Shown: positions 62,064 to 64,000 of the stretch, in pieces
Numbering within the stretch: the stretch's first letter is position 1
How the letters are laid out: the number at the start of each line of letters is the position of its first letter
Translations under genes and position numbers: made by a program
The notes under the pieces: generated by a model
The model's input: the letters and a program-made list of their open reading frames with translations, nothing else
What the model was told of the DNA's origin: nothing
Database searches by the model: none
Assembly (NCBI GenBank): GCA_030562195.1
Contig: JAUJPP010000003.1
Location: 38,818,602-38,882,601 of the forward strand
DNA length: 64,000 bases
Direction of reading: 5' to 3'
From: Nipponacmea schrenckii
Lineage: Eukaryota; Mollusca; Gastropoda; Lottiidae

Positions 62064-62270
62064 ATAGAGAAACCTTCATCTACAGAATGTGTTTGTTATT
62101 TTGTCTTTAAATCTGCCCATTGGCAACAAATGTTGCCTCGTCATAACTCAAAATGATATTGCTCAAACCAAGTCAAACTTCGATGATAATATCTTTGACA
62201 TCTCCTTTTTCATTCTTTATGATGCCAAGTGAATTGACATAAAACAAAAACTTGGGCTTTAATGGGTTAA

Positions 62271-64000
62271 GCAATAACTATCTTAAAAATCAACAAAAAT
62301 TAGCATACCATATAGTACAACGGATTCTTGTTATTACTCCCTTAAATTAATGATAAAATAAAATGTTATGTTTCACTTTTCCTGCCCCTCGATTATGTTC
62401 ATGTCTTAGACCCTGCAATAATCTAAATACATGTAATTGAGCAAAGTTCGCTTTATCGGAATTCATTGAAAACTCCTTACTGTATTATTTTACTCTTCTA
62501 GTGGTAACTCACATCGGATGTCATTGAATTGAATCGAATGCACACCTTACCTTACCTTGCAATATGCAAGCGTTTCGATGTTTGAAAGATTTTGAGCTCC
62601 AAATCTTTGTCAATGTGGTCCATATTGTAATTGATAAACTTAATCATTATTAGATACATTCATTCTTTTGCATTCTGGCGGTTAAAACGAATAGTTTATT
62701 TTATTCAAGGACACTGTCTCTTTAAGAAGGGTAAACCATTCGTGTCGGTATACGCAAACATCTCGAATGTCTTTCGATGGAAAACACTGCTTATTCAAGG
62801 AGAACATGAAAAGAATTTTGATGCTTACTCACAAAATATGGAAGTATGAAAAAACTTAATTACCACTTTATTGATGTTTGGATCAATTCTTTTTATGTAT
62901 GAGGAAAGCCAATAGCGATCACAACCCACAACCCTGGGTTATTTATCGGCAGTTCTATTAACTTTTTGACAATTGCCATATGCCAATACCTACCCAAAGG
63001 CTTCTGAAATTTTCGCTCTTGTCATATTCTTTGGTCGATCCGAGATCACACAATTCAAAGACGCGAGAAGATATATCGAAGACAAAACAATAATAGAAGT
63101 CATATATCACATTCAATATGGATAATTGATAAACCTTAGAACGGTTTTCAGTATGGATCTGTTTTAGTACACCATGATCAACTGTTGGGGAAAAGACATT
63201 AAATGACAATACTTCCTGGAATAAAGAAATGCATGCATTTCGTTGTCGAAAATTAATGCTCTTAGTAATGACATAGGCTACTTTGTGACTCCCAAAGCTT
63301 CAGATTTAGCAATATTAATCTGGTATAACAAGAAGTATCAACTATTTCTATTTCATTAAGAGATTATTTTATCATTTAAAAATATGAAGGTTAGGGGATA
63401 CTATTTATAACCTTCAAGAACACTGAATGAATATTTATTAAGCGGAAATGTTAAATTGGTAGACATAAGAAGTAATTTACAATACTTGAATTGGCTCAAT
63501 TTTGACATGAAAGGAAAACAATAAAAAGTTGAATAACAATTCACAGTGCTTGTTAACATGCTAACAATATGGTGTGTTAATGTATTTTTTCTGTTATATT
63601 TTAAGAGGTTTTCATTGACTTTAAAACAAGAACAGCGCCAGTCTGAAAGAAAACAATGCTTATTATGTTCGGAATGCTGCACTGAATATTGATGCAACAT
63701 CGATATCATTCATACAATATATTCCTAGAGTAGGGAACGGCTGAGTTGGTCGTTTGTTGGGAAGGTACGAAATAATATTCGGGTTGGTTTCGTTGAATTG
63801 TTCAGCGTGATTTGCAGCATTTTGAGGCATGCATGGAAAAGCTTTTATTCGATGGGATATGAAAACAATCTGAGACATGCTTTGCATAGGTTTTTCTACA
63901 TTAAAAAGGGGTTGGCTAAAGTAAATGTCCAAGCAAAACTTGACACGAAATTTCATACTGACTTATCAATCTGTGTTTGTAGATTACATTTGGATCCTAT
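62271..64000. other. Intergenic AT-rich DNA
   Basis: Only short unsupported ORFs on both strands. No repeat, RNA gene or exon is recognised. Confidence 0.55.

Larger units (their letters stand above)
59837..62270 (+). mobile_element. Complete piggyBac element flanked by TTAA
   Basis: TTAA stands at 59837-59840 and 62267-62270. Directly inside, the left end reads GCCATTAAAGACCA and the reverse complement of the right end reads CCCATTAAAGCCCA: 12 of 14 positions agree. Subterminal copies of TTGGCATCAT (59855-59864; inverted at 62219-62228) and a near-palindrome GGCAACAAATG(T/A)TGCC (right near 62120; left inverted near 59857) add to the symmetry. The unit is 2426 bp between the TTAA sites and holds one intact transposase gene. 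The layout is that of an autonomous, fairly recent insertion. Confidence 0.85.

Noticed and set aside
1..64000. CRISPR arrays, operons or bacterial-type systems
   Set aside because: The window is eukaryotic (introns, SINE, LINE, PLE); the tandem arrays lack spacer structure.

Overview
The window is metazoan nuclear DNA: AT-rich, intron-rich and full of decayed mobile elements. The repeat types (Penelope-like GIY-YIG remnants, a SINE with a conserved central domain, piggyBac, foldback MITEs) and a receptor guanylyl cyclase most like Drosophila Gyc76C fit a lophotrochozoan invertebrate, most likely a mollusc. That assignment is inference from content. Gene symbols are given by resemblance only; no search was run.

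Layout. 1-19450: no protein-coding exon that I can assign to a known gene. It holds two Penelope-like fragments (about 322-695 and 10475-10672), several minisatellites (709-870, 1723-1842, 5603-5940, 11486-11610, and a striking 33-bp array at 12898-13938 that keeps a reading frame), a small signal-peptide-like ORF (6239-6394) and a foldback MITE (16939-17131).

19451-46035: the 3' two thirds of one large plus-strand receptor guanylyl cyclase gene, spread over 19 recognisable coding exons with canonical GT-AG borders and compatible phases. In order they give the second half of the ANF-type ligand-binding domain, one transmembrane helix, a kinase homology pseudokinase, the dimerisation helix, the cyclase catalytic domain and a cytoplasmic tail. 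The signal peptide and the first ligand-binding lobe were not found; they lie further left or in exons too short to see. One exon pair (40931-41074 and 42228-42368) is phase-incompatible, and the final lobe of the kinase homology domain is absent between them. A usually invariant Cys of the guanine pocket is Thr. The introns carry a SINE with target-site duplications (33727-34068), a CpG-rich block that looks like a transposon core (34141-34970), a TIR transposon (21930-23070) and modular repeats.

46036-59836: a single-exon secreted PAN/apple-type protein (47663-48283), a second copy of the TIR transposon broken by a decayed LINE endonuclease segment (49593-51836), a large imperfect inverted repeat (about 53140-54110), and otherwise featureless AT-rich DNA.

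59837-62270: an apparently complete piggyBac element with TTAA on both sides, short terminal inverted repeats and an intact transposase. A very short first exon (60063-60079) supplies the start codon. 62271-64000 shows nothing I can support.
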